DNA of 64,000 nucleotides, from contig CAWUHX010000026.1 in assembly GCA_963922205.1 (NCBI GenBank), positions 124,001 through 188,000 on the forward strand, written 5' to 3'. The translations under genes were made by a program, and so were the position numbers. This DNA is from Romanomermis culicivorax. Taxonomy: Eukaryota; Nematoda; Enoplea; Mermithida; Mermithidae. The first letter of the stretch is position 1. The number at the start of each line of letters is the position of its first letter. The notes under the pieces were generated by a model. The model did not search any database. It was not told the DNA's origin and saw nothing but the letters and a program-made list of their open reading frames with translations. This document shows positions 45,301-60,300 of the stretch, in pieces.

Positions 45301-48300
45301 CAGGCCTTCTCACGATGATCGTTCATCACAAAGACGCGATTTGAGTGGTCGCGATTACGAATTACAGCAACATCAGGCGACATTTGGGCCGGTATTACCT
45401 CCCGCTGCTCCGACGGGCATGATGAATGTCGGCTTCAATACAAGCGGAGACGCTGTAACGGCTACCGATTTTAATTTTATGAAACAACCTGGAACACCCA
45501 ATTCGCAAGGTAAAGTGTGTTTAACGCAACTTTTCAACTATCGGATTCAGACAGCCGTTGAATGCATAAGTTAAGATTCATATCATTTGTTGCACATGTA
45601 ACGGAGCTCGAGGTTCGATGGAGAGCTCAAGTAACTTTTTGTAGGCGGAGGTTCATCGATTTCCGAAAATTTTTAGATGTTCCAAGAGGAAAAAAGTGAT
45701 TTCATGTATTAATTATATTTTTGCTTCGAAAAATCTGGGAAAGTCAGGGAATTCAATTTGGGAAAACGTTAGACACTGTATGACGCGAAGCGCTGAAAAA
45801 ACTAACTAATTTCACAATTTTTTGTTCGAAAATTTCCTCAGGGTGCGAAACGGTCGGTGCGGAAAAAAGCCCTGGTCTAACAGTAGTTTCAGATTTTTAC
45901 GTCGATTTTGTTTCCTGCAGGGAGTTGCACTGTTTCCTAGACTACCTACTATACATGTAACGGGGTCCCTATGTCTGGGGGGGGGGGGTCGGACGACCTT
46001 TTTGGGTCGACGGGGAGGAGTCTCTTGAAGGAAAAAAAAATTGATTTTCGCATAGAAAAATTCCGAAAAACTGTTCGAAAAATAGTGATTTTCGTCTAAA
46101 AAACCCGTTGAAATGTATTCATGGCGCGAAGCATCGAGAAAATCGACGTTTTTGACCATTTTTTGTTCAAAAATTGTCAGGCTAGCCACAGGATTGGCGA
46201 ATCCTTTTGAAGATCGTCCAATGGCTTGCCATATAGTCGACGATTTCTGAAGGGGCGCTTCTATGGCACTTCCCCCAATTAAATGTATGCTACGTACTCT
46301 CCCAGTATGTGATTCATTTGACATGCTTGTTTAGAGATATTTCAGCTTGGAGTCAATATTATTCAATGGTTATGATTATGTAACAGAACAGATACTAATC
46401 TACTTCCTTGTAGAAAACTACTTTTCACTTGTTTTTTACACTCCTCATAAACGTTCAAAGCAACAAATTTGAGGGCGAAAAAATGAAACGTCTCATTTTA
46501 CCACGACGTCGAGCACCATGAAACACGATGCCGCAAAATTTTATCAATTTGTCTGATTACCTACTTGTTTAATTTCGCAACAAGTTTGAAACTTTCACCA
46601 AGTTTTGTTTACCGTTTAGGGTCCTTAAAGTTTTTTTTAAATTTTTTCTCAACAGGCCAATTAGCTCCTTGAGTCAAAATTTTGCAGCCAAACCGGATTT
46701 CCACTAGCCAAAACGAAAAGGTTTGTAAAAGAATGTGGTAGTAAAAAAACAGTTTTTTCAACAAAGTTATCCAAAAACACGCTTCAAAATCACAGTAGAA
46801 GCCCACATAACGGATAAATCATTTTGAATACATTCTCAATCAGACATAGAATAATAAGGCTCGCATATTAAATCAGTCACTATTCAAATCAATCATCAAT
46901 TTTAGTCATTCTTCAATTTACAAGCGTATAGTAAGAAAGATACAAAAATTAGTCCTGTGGTCAAAATCGCTTAAGCACTAGAATTTTTTAGTTATAAATT
47001 GAAATTGGTTAGTTAGTGGACCTTGCTCCCAGATTTTCAGCCCTATGTGACATATAGTAGAAAAACGTAAATTTATAGAATACTACTCGCATTCCACCTT
47101 CTAGTTTTATTATTTAGAAGGATTTTAAGGAAAAAACAAAAAACGATTAAAATTATGGTGCAAAGATTGTTGCTTTCTTTATATACACGTTATGATTTGT
47201 AAAAATTCAGGTCCGATGCTATTGGTCGTCGGATATCGGCTGATATTAGCGGTGGAATGACCGATACATCTGCAACGGCTATTTTCTGTAATGGATCATC
47301 TCCTACGCAAGAGAATGTTTTCAAGGAACAGTTTTTGAGATTAAGCAAAAAATTAAATTCTAAGAAAAAATTTTCCGCAGACAAGAAGGGTATATCATCT
47401 TGAGCTATTATTTCATATATTTTCGGATTTATTTTCAGTGATCGTAAAGTATTTAATTATCGTTCTTCCATTGAATAAGAGTAAGATTAGGTTTATTTCT
47501 CGTTTCCCTCTTCGCTTTTCATCCTCAAAACAGTTCAGTCTTTATTTGATAGCAATGAGATCAGTCATTTCTCATTTGCAAAACAAATTAGATAATAAAC
47601 AAGCATGTCATATGGCGAGTATGTACTTGTGTTATATTTTATGACCTGAACATATTTCTTTGTTCTGTGACCCAGTTTGCTATGAAAGTCAGAGGTTTCT
47701 GACTTGACCCGTGACTCGACCCGATATTCCCTGGCCGATAAATCCCTACCAGTGAGTCACCCCTATAGGGGATGCTCCGGTACAATGTATGGAGAAAAGG
47801 TCGTACGCTGCTCGAAAAATTCGTGCCCGTTGCTATGTGAAACGTAGACTTTACCCATTTAAATGATGCGGTGTATATGGTTCGAAAAAACATTCATCAT
47901 ATTCATTTCGCGACAGAGCTTGGAGAATTCGTCACCGATCGTATTTTGCAATTTCGAGCAGGCATGCTTCGAAACAGTGCAGCTCCCCAGCAGGTATGCA
48001 AACGTGGATTGCACGACTGAACAAGTAATCAAACAAAACAGTAAAATTTTGTGGCATCCTATTTGACGGTGCTCGGCCTTGTGCTAAAATGACACGTTTC
48101 AGTTTTTTCGCCCTTAAATTTGTTGCTTTGAACCTGTATGGAAAGTTTGAAACGCAATAGTGTAAACTAGTTTTCTACAAGGCAATAAATGTCTGCTTTG
48201 TAATGCAATCAATGGACAATATCGGCTCCAAGCTGAAATATCTCTAAACAAGCGTGTCAAATTAATCACATTTTGAGAGACTAGGTACTCTTTAAAGCAG

Positions 48301-51300
48301 TGCAGCTCCCAACAGGGTATCGATATAAAACTTGTACAATTACTGTAGGGTCACATGTCTCATCCAATAAAAAATTAAATTCTACTGCATCTTATGGGAA
48401 GGTGCTCGACGCGGAAGGTTACGTTCCGGCGCCAAACTCATTTTCTTTTATTCAATTTTTTCTTCCGTTTTCTTTACTTTCTTTATTTTACATCCCATTC
48501 CTTCTCTTATCTTATGTGTTTCTTTGTATTATTTTGCTGTCGAAAGATGACAGCAAAAACTTTAAAGTGAATCCATTGCTATAATTTGTTTTGCCTGATA
48601 TTTTTTCTTTATGGATATAAAACTGCTTTACCTACAATTTGCTTTTTAATGCTTATAAAGTGAAAATTGACAGAACCTAGCACTGTCGTTGGAATCGTTT
48701 ACACAAACTTTTGGCTATTATATTTTTTAATCAGAAAATAGCTGAAGGTTAGACGAATATGCCCACAGGTTTTCGGCGCTATGTGGCATACCGTTCAGCG
48801 GAAAATCTTAGAAGTCTGAAAATAGTACTTGCTTCCTACTTTCATAATTTGGAAGTATTTCAAGAAAAAAGGCTATAATTAGCTATTTTTTATTTGCTTC
48901 ACTTTGATGCGCGTTTTCTGTATCATCAGTTTTGACATTTTCAGTAAAAAACGTCTCATACTCTCATTCTACCTCATTTTGAGGTTGGATTGGTTTTTTA
49001 CTTATCATGGGTCAATCAATATAGTAAGAACTTCTCAGAAATCATGTCTGAAGTATGAATTGTTTGTTCTCCCAATTATGCTATTTTATATACTGCGTAT
49101 AGAGCAGCCTGCATATTTTCTTGAGCCAACCGGACAGTAAATTTCTGAAACTGGTCGGACAAATCCTATCAGTTCATCCGGTACCAGCCAGTCCAAAAAG
49201 TTGGTTGGTTGTCGAGCCAAACAGGGGTGGGGAACCAGACGTGAGTACATTTATCTTAAATAAAATAGACAGAATGCAGTCGAGTTGATTTTCAAGCTTA
49301 TTCAGAGTCTACACACGTTTTAGGACGTGCCAGTGTATCTAGTAAACCTGGAAAATATGGAAGGTCAGAGAAAAAATCCTTGAACCAACAAAAGTCAGAC
49401 AGTTTGAAAAAGTGCGTTCTGATGCGGTTTAGATGGTTAAAATTTCAAAATTTTCTAGTGTATCGCTGATTCCTTGATTGATTGGTTGATTCTCTGATCG
49501 GTTGGTTGTTTTATCGGATTAGTTAATTGATTTCCCCATTAGTAAGTCAATTTCCAGGTTGGATTGGGTGGTTAGTTTATTTCATGATTGGTTCGTTCAT
49601 TGATTCTCTGATTCGTTTGTTCCAGATTGGTTGATTTCCTGATTTGGTGGGTTAATTTTCAATTAAGTTTCAATGATAGGTTTTCGTTGATTCTCTAGAT
49701 GATTGCTTCATTGATTCTCTGATTAGTTGTTTGATTTCTTGGTTGGTTAGCTGTGTAAGTCCTCAATCCCGTTTTCACATGGTCTACGTGTAAGTTCTCG
49801 ATCCCGTTTTCACCATTAAAATCAGTTCACACACAAAATATGATCTGGTGCTGAGAATCAAGTCACCTGCTACCGAAGTCGCCTCAACTGGTACTGAGTT
49901 GCATCCAGATGAACATATTGTCCCGCTATGGGTCGGAGTATAGGTCCCCTCAAATTCAGACAGCTCGACCAAGTCATTTAATAAGTAATGAAAATTTTCA
50001 AAGCTTGGCGCACCAGGGTAGTGTTTGCGTTAAATAAATGTTGTTATATAATTCCGTTTAGGCAGCGTTGAAGAAACAGGGCGTAAACGAAAATCGAGAT
50101 GGAGCAAGGAAAATGAAAAAGCTTTTGTACCCGGTATGCCCACCATGCTTCCATCCAATTTGACAGATGAGCAGCGGAACGCCTACTTGTGTAAGCCGGA
50201 TTTCCTTAGTTGTAGTTGCGGTTTGGAAGCTGTAGGATAGGTTGTGTAGGGTCCCTCTATTCTTTAACCGTTTTTTACTGGCGATGAACAGGTTGCTCGA
50301 GAAGCGAATGGGCGAAGACGTTCATCGTCTCAAAGCAGAAGGCTACATGATTTTGTTTAATGAATAAACTTTCATTTTTAGCTAATATGTGAAACAGCAT
50401 TTGAAGTTAATTTTTTGAATCTAAATTTAGGTTGAAATAAAAGGCGCATATTACTCGATGGAGTATGTAAGCCATGTTTCTGTTTTATATCTAAATCTTT
50501 TTTGTTTCAGTCTCTTACAATTAAACATTTCTTAAAATTTAGCAAGTCATAATACTTTTTGCAAGCAGATGTGGCTCAGTGGATTATTTAGAAGCTTTAG
50601 TTCTCATGGGGCAAGACTTCACGGATAAGTGTTAGGCTGAAATGCTTCAACACGTCGTGTTCATCTGAGGAGGCTTATATGAAGTCCGACAGATAAGTCT
50701 TGTGATCATTCAATCGTAATATTGGATGACATGAAAGTTATTGACCATAAACTTATCACATGTCTTGCATTTTGGTTTCGTTTTAATTGCTGCAAAAATC
50801 GAACCAAAAAATAGTCGATAACTCGCGAAGTATTTTAGAGAAACATCTGAAAATTGTCATCATCCTACTAGTATACTAGTTGGAAGTTTTTACCAAATTT
50901 ATCGTTTCGAAAAAGAGTATTGACGCCTTATCAACACTCAGAAAAACATTGCGAAAAATTTGCATTTTTTCTTGCCCTTTTTGATCATTTTTTCTAATAT
51001 TTATTTCTTCTTTGTAACTGTAGCCTCTTATTCATGATCACGGCTAAGCAAGTGCGGCCGAGAAACTTTTGAAATACAGATTTTTTTTTCTGTATACCTA
51101 TAGGCAAATTTGAAAATTTTTTCAATTTTTTTTTGGAAAAATACTTAACTTTGAGCACCGCCCCCTGCAAAAAATTTCTGAATCCGCCACTGCGGCTAAG
51201 GTTTTACCTGGATCAGGTTTTCTCCAGATCGGATTTGATATCAAAATTTCATATAAACAAGAGTCTATTTTTCAAGATTTATCCGCTCCTTCGAAGTCGG

Positions 51301-54300
51301 ATTTTTCTGGAAGTATTATATGCAGGCCTGTAGGCAGTGGGTTGGGGGACCATGCCCCCCCCGATATACTTCAATTGTTGAAAAACAAAGGTAGTATTAT
51401 ATGGTATAAGATTCTTATGAATCATACATCAAAGAATCTACATTTCATATTAATCGTTAGCTATGTGTTGAGAAATTGCGATGCAATTTTTGCTCTGCGG
51501 ACTGGGCAGTGCTGGGAGTATAATTTTAAAAATTGAAGTCTGTCTGAATTCATTATCTTAAATCATTTTCAGATGAGCCTCATTATGGAAAAATTCGACC
51601 GAATCCGGAGCTCACTTAGAAAAGATATACTATATAGCATGATGAGTTGCCAAAATGTTGAAATATAAACTTTTGATATCTAAATTAGGAAGTGTAAGCT
51701 CCAAGAATTATTGGGGGTTGGATAAGGTAAAGGGTTATCTATGTTGTGAGTACCACTCCGGACAATAGTTTGAAATGTATTATTTGTATCGTGAATTTAT
51801 TTTACTGGTACAAAAATGCGTACATTATTCCATAATTTTATACAGAAAAAAATTGAAATTTCTTTAGAAAAAAACCTGGCAAAGTCAGAAGATTTGGTTT
51901 TTGAGAATCTGACTGAACTCTGTAACGTCCCTTGAACTTTGCGAATAGAAGAGTTCACCTGAGAATCTAAATAAACGTCTGCTTTGGTAAAACTCTGCGT
52001 TAGTCGGGTTTTAGTATGATCGATTTCTAAACAATTGTGCTGACTGCCGAGTATGCGCACACTTTGTTGCCTTTGGTCAAAATTTGCAGAAAACTTATTT
52101 GCATATGGAAAAATTTGAGCTCCCCAAAGTATAATCTGATTTAACTTGCCTTTGATTCAACTGTGCGGATCATACATGCACATAGGCTACATAGGGGCTA
52201 GTGTCCAGGGTCTCCGGTAGGACAGTTTACCTGAGACCCTTAAAACCTTTGCCTGGCCCAAAAAATACTCAAACGCCCCTCCCTGAACTATTTTGGAAAA
52301 AAAATTTTAGTTGTTTTTGTACATATTATATTGATAAACATGCTTGTGGAATTTTTTTATGTTTTTTGCTCACTCACCCCAAAGGAGAAGTCCGAGGACC
52401 ATCCCTCTGGAAGATTCTTGCCGTGCATGTCTGATGCTGATACAATAAAAAATATTTCCCAAGCATATGTTTTAGCATTTTCATTTCTTTAACTGGATTT
52501 ACTGAACTGATAACAGTATTGTATTCAGATAAAAATGGAAATTTTTCATCAAGTTACGTAATCTCATCCTAAAATCAACAGCATTTGACTCGGTTAGCTC
52601 ATTATCAGTTCATCACATACATATTATCGGCAATTTAATGCTGTTGAAATGAAGCATAGTATTGCTCGATATATATTCACGAACATGTGCCAAAAAATTC
52701 CAATCCTAGCCATTTTTTCGGGATCGAGATCTCGGCCGAACCCTAATCACGAGGAAGTGGATCACACGAGTTGGGTGGGATATTCCACGTTGAGGAACAC
52801 CCAATTCCTCCAACAGCAGGTATGATGCCTTGTTATAACAACGTATTGATTATTCAATCCGCAATAGACCTAATTTTTAAGTTAACTCCTAACAACTCCA
52901 CCAGGTCAGATGCAAAACTGAAAACATATGTTTTAGGACCAAAAAACCAATTACTTTCAATCAGCTTTTTTTGCTATGAAAATCATGAGCCAAATGGCTC
53001 CTAGACTGGAATTTTCACGAGCCAAATTTAAATTTTGAGAGTCAAAAATTTGTAATTGAAGAATGTCGAAAATAAGCTTGTAACACGCTGTTAAATGAAT
53101 ATGTTATATGGATATTCAATCAGTTGATATGTGTTCAAAAAAATTACTACTGTTCAAAATATTATTTTCAACTAGTGGTTTCCTGGTGCAGGCCTCTTTC
53201 TGCGTATTACTCTTTGTGAAATAAAATTTTTTTTCAAAAAATCACGATATTTCGTGTATTTTTGAAGAAACCTTCATGCCCTTCCGATACAATAGTATAG
53301 GCATTGGGGAATGCAGTTCCTGTTTTTATTCCTTCTGTCATCTCCTATTTTTCTGGTGCGTAGTGCCAAATAATTTTTAGATTATTTACATTCTAAAATG
53401 CTGGAAAATCAATTTAAGGATAATTTATTCAATCAGAATAAGGTTCAAATTTTCCATCTAAAACATATCTTTACACTATTCAAAAACTCATACTTTCTCT
53501 CATATGTTGGTAAAACTTCAAGTTAAACTTGAAATCTCTGAAAATCACTTCCATGATAAATATGGATTATAACCATACATGCACATAGGGGGGGGGTAAA
53601 CCTCCATACCTGAGACCCTGGCCCAAAAAAATCGTCAAACACCCCTGAACTTTTTCCAAGACAGCTTTTTTGATGATTTTTGTGCATATTTTGTATGAAA
53701 AACAGGCTTGCAGATTTTTTTTGTTTTTTTGCTCACCCACCCCCTCTCCCTACCCCTGGAAAAAGCCCATGGATGGAAGATTCTTGCCGTGCATGTCTGA
53801 TTCCAATTCGTCTCAATGTTTAAAATTATAATTTATAGTTACAACAAATTTCCAAAAATTGAGATTTGGCCTGTTGAGTGCACCAAAATTTATCTCTCTA
53901 TGTCGAAACCTCATATTTTTCAATTTTTAGAATTTTTTCTCCAAAAAATTTGATTTGTGGAAAAACTGTAGATAGACCAACAAAGCGTAGAAAATCTGGA
54001 GCGAAGCGCCGGAAAATTTTACATTTTATGATTTTAGAGCCTAATCTAAAATTGAATGAAAATAACTATATTGCACTAAAATATGAATATGTAAATCAAA
54101 AGTTTCTGAGCCAAAGTGGCTCCTAGACCTAAATTTTTAGGAGCCATTTCCAGATTATTAGGGACCCAGGCCCCTAAAATGACTAAAAAAAGTCTGCCTC
54201 GAATAATGAGCGACCGATGCACCGGCATTGGCCGAAAACGAGCGCCTGTGGTATTTTTGACGGAGTGTTCCATATTTAGATCATTAACTATTGCAAATGT

Positions 54301-57300
54301 GAAAACATGAAACGATTACTTTTTACGCGTGATTTATTAGGAACTCTAGTTTTGATTTGGTTGCAAATGAAAATTACTGTTTCCTGGATTTGTTAGTTGA
54401 TAATTCGATGACTATGCATCCAATCCATGTGCGAGTTTTTGCAGTAGATAGAGCATGAGATGCTCAATAGAATGAATGCTTGTAATCGATTAGCAGTTCG
54501 CACAAAATTTTTCAATACGACACTTACAACCGAAAATCATCAAACTGGGCTTTTTAATACCTTCAGCGTGATTGATTCCAGTTATCCCACATCACGTTAA
54601 ATGCATAAGTAGTGTCTCTTCTTCAGCTTTTTTAGTATAGCCGGTTTCATAGAACTATAGATGAAAAAATTTCACGAACTATAAAATTTTCAGAAAATAA
54701 TAATTTCCCATTAAATTTAGTTTTTTTGATGCCATGTCTCCTAGTAGTGATGGACCGATGCATCGGCCAATTGTTGCGTTTTTCTGCCATCGGCCGATGT
54801 TTTGCCAAAACTTGGCCGATTGTTTGGAAACTTTTTGTTACAATGAATGTAGATGCTTATGCTTAAAAGACAGATTGTTCACATATATATTTTACAGTTA
54901 CTTTAGTAAATAAATTATTTTTTTGTGAGAATGATTGTTTTAATGTCTGGCATAACTTCCCTGTGTTGTCATGAACTAAATAACAAGAATTTGACGAGCT
55001 ATGAACGGAATATTCTAGCCGCGGTAAGAATATATTTTAATACATGTACAATGTATCCACGCCTTAGATAATTATGTTTTGGCAGCTTCTCAATTTGTTA
55101 AAATCTTTTGCAGAAAATGTAAAAATCTATGAATTTAAAAACGCTTGTATTTCGGAAGAAAAAGCTGAAAAAAAGTAAGCTAGAATTTGTGCCTAAATTT
55201 TTTTGAAAAACATAAATTAAAGGGTTTGGGTTCATTAAAGGAGGAATTGTCGGGGAAAATGAATCAATATTTTTATAGAAATGATTATCGAGCCCACTTA
55301 AAACCCATTGAAGACAATAGACTTCATGCTTTGGCATCTTTACTAGATCCTGGATTTAAAAAGGATGGATTGAAATTTGAAATATAACACAAATTGATCA
55401 TACAAATCAAAATTAAATAATTTAGGCTTTCTGCGATCCTCAAGCAGAAGACAAAGCTGAACTAGCTTTGGCTAGAATGGTTGTCGATCAAAAACAACAA
55501 AATCAACACTTTTCTGAAAATATGGTTCAAAAATTTGAAGGAATCTTCAAACTAATTCTCCGAACTTTCTCAGTAAGCCACAATTAATACTAATGTAAAT
55601 AATTCAATCATTTACACAATACTGACCAATTTCAGACACTATTTGGGCATTGCAAGTTCACCCGAAGATGAGCTGTAGCCCGAAAAATATGCAATTTCAA
55701 CATATGAGCAAGCAAAAGCCATTGTTTTGGAATACATTGCTGAATCAAAACTAGACTTAGATTCTTCGCCACTAGAATAATGGAAGGAAATGCTGCAACA
55801 AAACCAGAATTAGCTAATGGTGTGCAGTTAAAAATGAGTTTCATTGTGGAAAAAATTTCTTTAGCCTGCCATGAAATTTTCATCAGCTCCAATTGGGTCA
55901 GTAGCTAGTGAATGATCATTTTAAAATGCAAAAGATGTTGGAAGTGGAAAAAGATCCCGTTTATTGCTGAGATTGGATTCAATAGTGCATCCTGGAAAAA
56001 CAAGCTGGAGTTGAAGAAGATTCTAGTGAACCCAGCAATCAAAGTGAAAATAGTACAACAGATGCTTTTGTTGATGACAAATTGGATGAATGAAATGTTA
56101 ATTATTGAATGTCGAAAATATCAGTAGAACTTTGTGAATAATTCATGATAATTTTAAATTTATTACAGTGTAGCAACTTCGGGTTGCATTGTGTACATGT
56201 TACAGCCGATGCATCGGCCATTTGCCGATGCCATCGGTGACCCTGGCCGATGCATCGGCCGATGGCAAATTTTTGGCCATCGGTCCATCACTATGTCCTA
56301 GTCGAAAGTTAAGTCATTCTGTGTTATAATAACCCCCTAACGGCATACCTTGTTTACGTAGTACGTATATCATCTTTTCAGCTCTTCAGGAATGCATGCA
56401 TTGATAGAGTTGGTAAGATAGAAAGTAGGAGGCGCTTGTATAATTTTGTTAAAATTTTGGAGCATATTTTGTTTTAAACTTTTTTGTTAATGTACGAGTA
56501 TATAAATGTTGATTGAATCTTATAAGCGTAGCAAAGTCTGATACTTGCGTTGCGGCCCACGCATGCATGATTTATTTACATCAATTAGACCGCTTATTAA
56601 ATATTTTTATTATTTTTAGTGCAACTACAAATAGAGGACATCACAAGAAAATTACGTACATCCGATCTGGGAATTCCAGCAAATCCAGAAGAAAGGTGGT
56701 TAACGGTTGATTATAATGTTTTTATTTCGACAGCTTTTTCGATGTGGTCGTATTAATGCTTTCCGAGCCGCTGGCATCGTTTGGAGGATCTCACGTTCAA
56801 AATATCGCTGACTTACTCATGCATACATTCTTTAGTTTGAGACATTTGGTGAAACCTGAAGAGCAGACTTTATCAGACTGCAAATAATGAGAATATCTCG
56901 AGTTCCTATCTTTATTGACTACTGTTGTGGAATGAAATCACCGTAATCCTGATGCAAAAGAGTATTTGATGGAAGTTTTACGTACTATGAAATCCGTATG
57001 CATAGGCTTGCAATTCTCCCAAAAATATTCTTTTTTTGGCTGGAAAGCAAGAACTTTTTCACCTTCGATTTAATTATTTATGTTTCGGTTTGGACTCTAT
57101 CCCGCTTTGTAGAATAGATTGTCTTATAGCTTGATCCACCGGTTCAAAAATCGTTAGACTGATCTAAACCTTTAGCACGAATTTTCGGAGGTCTGAAAAT
57201 GTAATTATCAATGCTTCAAAGTTTTTAGCTTTTTTAGCAAAGTCAACGGCCGAATATTGTGGTTTGAGCAAACTCGGCAGAGCTAATCCAATTTATACCT

Positions 57301-60300
57301 TAAACTTTTCAGCATTGCTGGCTTTAAACATGATCTCAATCTTTGCTGATCTCTGATTTTATGAGCTGAGTCTGAGTTGAGCTTTTTCTCTGTTTTTTAA
57401 ATGATCGACTACATAGAAAAATCAAACCCATCTATTGACCAAGAGAAAATTTTTATCGTATGAAAGCAGTTTTATTCGAAGTTTTGCCCTTAATATATTG
57501 ACCATAACCAATAATGCGAATGAATGGAATTTTCGATCTTTCATAGATTTTATTTCAAAATAACAAAAAATTCAGAGAATTCCTACTTCTAAAAAGCTAA
57601 TATATTCCTGACTTTGTATCAGTTTTCGAATACGAATAACTTTTTTGAACATTTAATTTTCAGTTTGATTTTTCTCTGTATTTCCGTCATTATTAGCTTT
57701 CTTGTCACATAATGTCAATATTTATTAGATCTCCGTCACCCGAACCTGTCTATGACTCTCACGGGAAACGCCTGAATACGCGCGAAGTACGAGTTCGAGC
57801 GTCGCTCGAAACAAAGCGGCATCAATTGATATTGGACATGCAAAAAATAAATCCAATTTATAAACCGCCACCGGATTACAAGTAAATGTTTTTGTCTTAC
57901 GTATGAACGTTTAATCACTAGTCCTAAAATCAATAAAAAACAGCATCTGGAATTCAGTAAAAAAATAATCCTCACATTATAATGTATACCTGGCGGGGCA
58001 TAAACATTCGAATTCTCCTATTCAGGCCCCCGACGACAAAACTGAATGCGAAGGTTTTCATTCCACAAGACAGGCACCCCGAAATCAACTTTGTCGGACT
58101 TCTGATTGGTCCGCGTGGAATTACGTTGAAGCAACTTGAAACAGAGGTAATTTAAGATGCGTTCGGCAGTGCTCATGTTGATAAAACCTGAGTAAGAAAG
58201 TTTTTTGATAAGTTCTCGAATTTATACTCTGCTGACCCTAGAGATAAGACTGATCTACTTTTTTTACTACATCGGATCCGGATCTAGAAAGCTGGTTTGT
58301 CCAAATCTGGATATCCGATCTAACCCGTATATAATATAGAAATTCTTCATTTTCCATGTATTTTAGACTGGAGCTAGAATAATCATCCGTGGAAAAGGTT
58401 CTGTCAAAGAAGGCAAAATTGCGAAACGAGATGGTCCGCTGCCTGGGGAAGATGAACCATTGCACGCTTATATAACTGCATCGGATCCAGCTGCTATTGA
58501 AAGAGCTGTGAAAAAGGTGAGGCTCGAACGCTCCCCTGTACCCGGCAGCTGACCCCACTAATGACTATTCAAAACACAACAATATTCTGAATTGAAACTT
58601 TTTTGGATGATTTTATTGTAAACTCTTCGTCCTCTAGTCCTACTTTAATTTTCGTCTTACTCCTCTACTAAATATATAATTTGCGCACATATGTAAATTT
58701 TAAATGCAGATTGAAGACACAATACGACAGACCTTGGAAGTGCCCGATGGAGAAAATGATTTCCGCAAAGAACAACTACGCCAATTGGCCCTTTTGAATG
58801 GAACTCTGCGACCCGAAGATATGGCTTTATCGTTGAATCGTTGTTCTAATTGCGGCGCCAATACGCACAAATCGTGGGAGTGTCCGGATAAACCAAACGT
58901 CACTGCAAATATTTATTGTACTTCATGCGGTGGAGCCGGTCATATTGCCAAGGATTGTAAAAATCAGCGTCCTGGTGGTGGTATGGCTTTCGGCGCCGCT
59001 TTGGATGATGAAGTGAGTCGTTTCTGAAAGAAAAAGAGAGTTTCTGAAAGTTCAGTCTGGTGTAACAGTTTTACAGTTGCTTTATTTGTATACGTTCAAG
59101 AAAACTTAAGAGATTAGGAGAACCAATCAACCAATTGGGAGCCGACTATGCAATTTTTTAGGGACTATATTAGTATGCTCAAACAACTTATTTTTTGGAT
59201 ATTCAAACAACTATTCTATAGAAAATGACGACCAATCTAATATAAATTTTGTTTGATTAAATATACGTCTAAAGTAACCTTTGTCAAGGTGTGTTGGGAT
59301 GCACGCCTGATCAGTGAAAGACAACAGCAGGAGTTCTTTCTGTTTCTATAATTCAATTTTTCGGTTTAATCTTGGTTGCCTGTTTTCAGCTTGAAATGAG
59401 CTAAAAACAGGCAACCAAGATTAATTTTTTTCCGTTCTGCGTATGTTCATCGCTTAAATCATTGATTTCTAGATTGGGTTCAGGCCTGTATTGTTAAGAA
59501 TCTTGATTCATCTGTTTCATGATATTGAATATTTCAGTCTATAGAACATCTCTCTCGTGCCATATCTGCTATATCTACTGCTAAAACCCAAGCGAATGCA
59601 CATTCACCGACTTATTGACTCATAATGTAGGTCTTGAACATTTGAGTCTATTTTCATGTTTTAAGTACCTTTTTAACCTGCTCCTTTCGTGTCACACGCG
59701 TTTAATATCTTCTGATGTCCCTAAGATCGTATTCTCAGGTTGGAAAAAAGTTGTGTTACGGTCGTTTTATGCGTTTAGCTCATTACCGTATGTGTAAAAC
59801 CTGATGTCTATTTGGGAGGGAGTTAAAAAACTGAAATTCGTGGGTGGTGGCACCCAATTCATCAAAATCCTGAAAAAGCCGAAAATTAAAATTTTTCCGA
59901 AAACGGTTCTGTTCTGTTCAATTTCTTCCAGTTGTAGGCACTGTTTTTTTGTACTCGACCCGTTTGTATTGGTACAAACGACGGTCTAAAATTTGTTTGT
60001 ACTTTTCTAAAAATATTTGTACGAATTTTAGATGAAAATTAACGTGAGATATTCATCCTTACTACTTAATACTCATAAAATTATAGTGTAATAAAGTCTG
60101 ATTATTATCTAGTACTCGATTCTTTATTTTTTTCTTAAGGACCGTGGCATTAGACAGACTCAAAAGTAAAATTACTAGATAGTAGTAGACAGGGTTTTTT
60201 TTCCGCACGCCTTCGTCCGCACCGTGCGGAAATGACCCAAAATTTTTTCCGCACACGAAAATTTTTTCTGTTCGAAGTTTAGATCATTTGAAAAATGTGT

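Larger units (their letters stand above)
45510..50061. other. SF1 intron 3: mixed repeats
   Basis: 4.55 kb. It contains a GC-tract MITE (about 45940-46290, related to 62652-63100), a foldback element (46300-48285) and a TTGATT/GGTT low-complexity tract (49460-49750). No other gene is convincing; the 94-codon frame at 48300 is Phe/Leu-rich and probably chance. Confidence 0.55.
50191..56619. other. SF1 intron 4 (6.4 kb): repeats
   Basis: Contains two GC-tract MITEs (52170-52433, 53572-53798), a hAT-MITE-like fragment with CAGGCCTGTAGGCAG (about 51325), a GGAGCC-word hAT-like end (about 54105-54200) and the hAT element 54745-56293. About 50200-51300 and 51540-52160 hold nothing I can name. Confidence 0.5.

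Noticed and set aside
50570..50640. tRNA gene near an A-box-like TGGCTCAGTGG
   Set aside because: No B box and no pairing acceptor stem.
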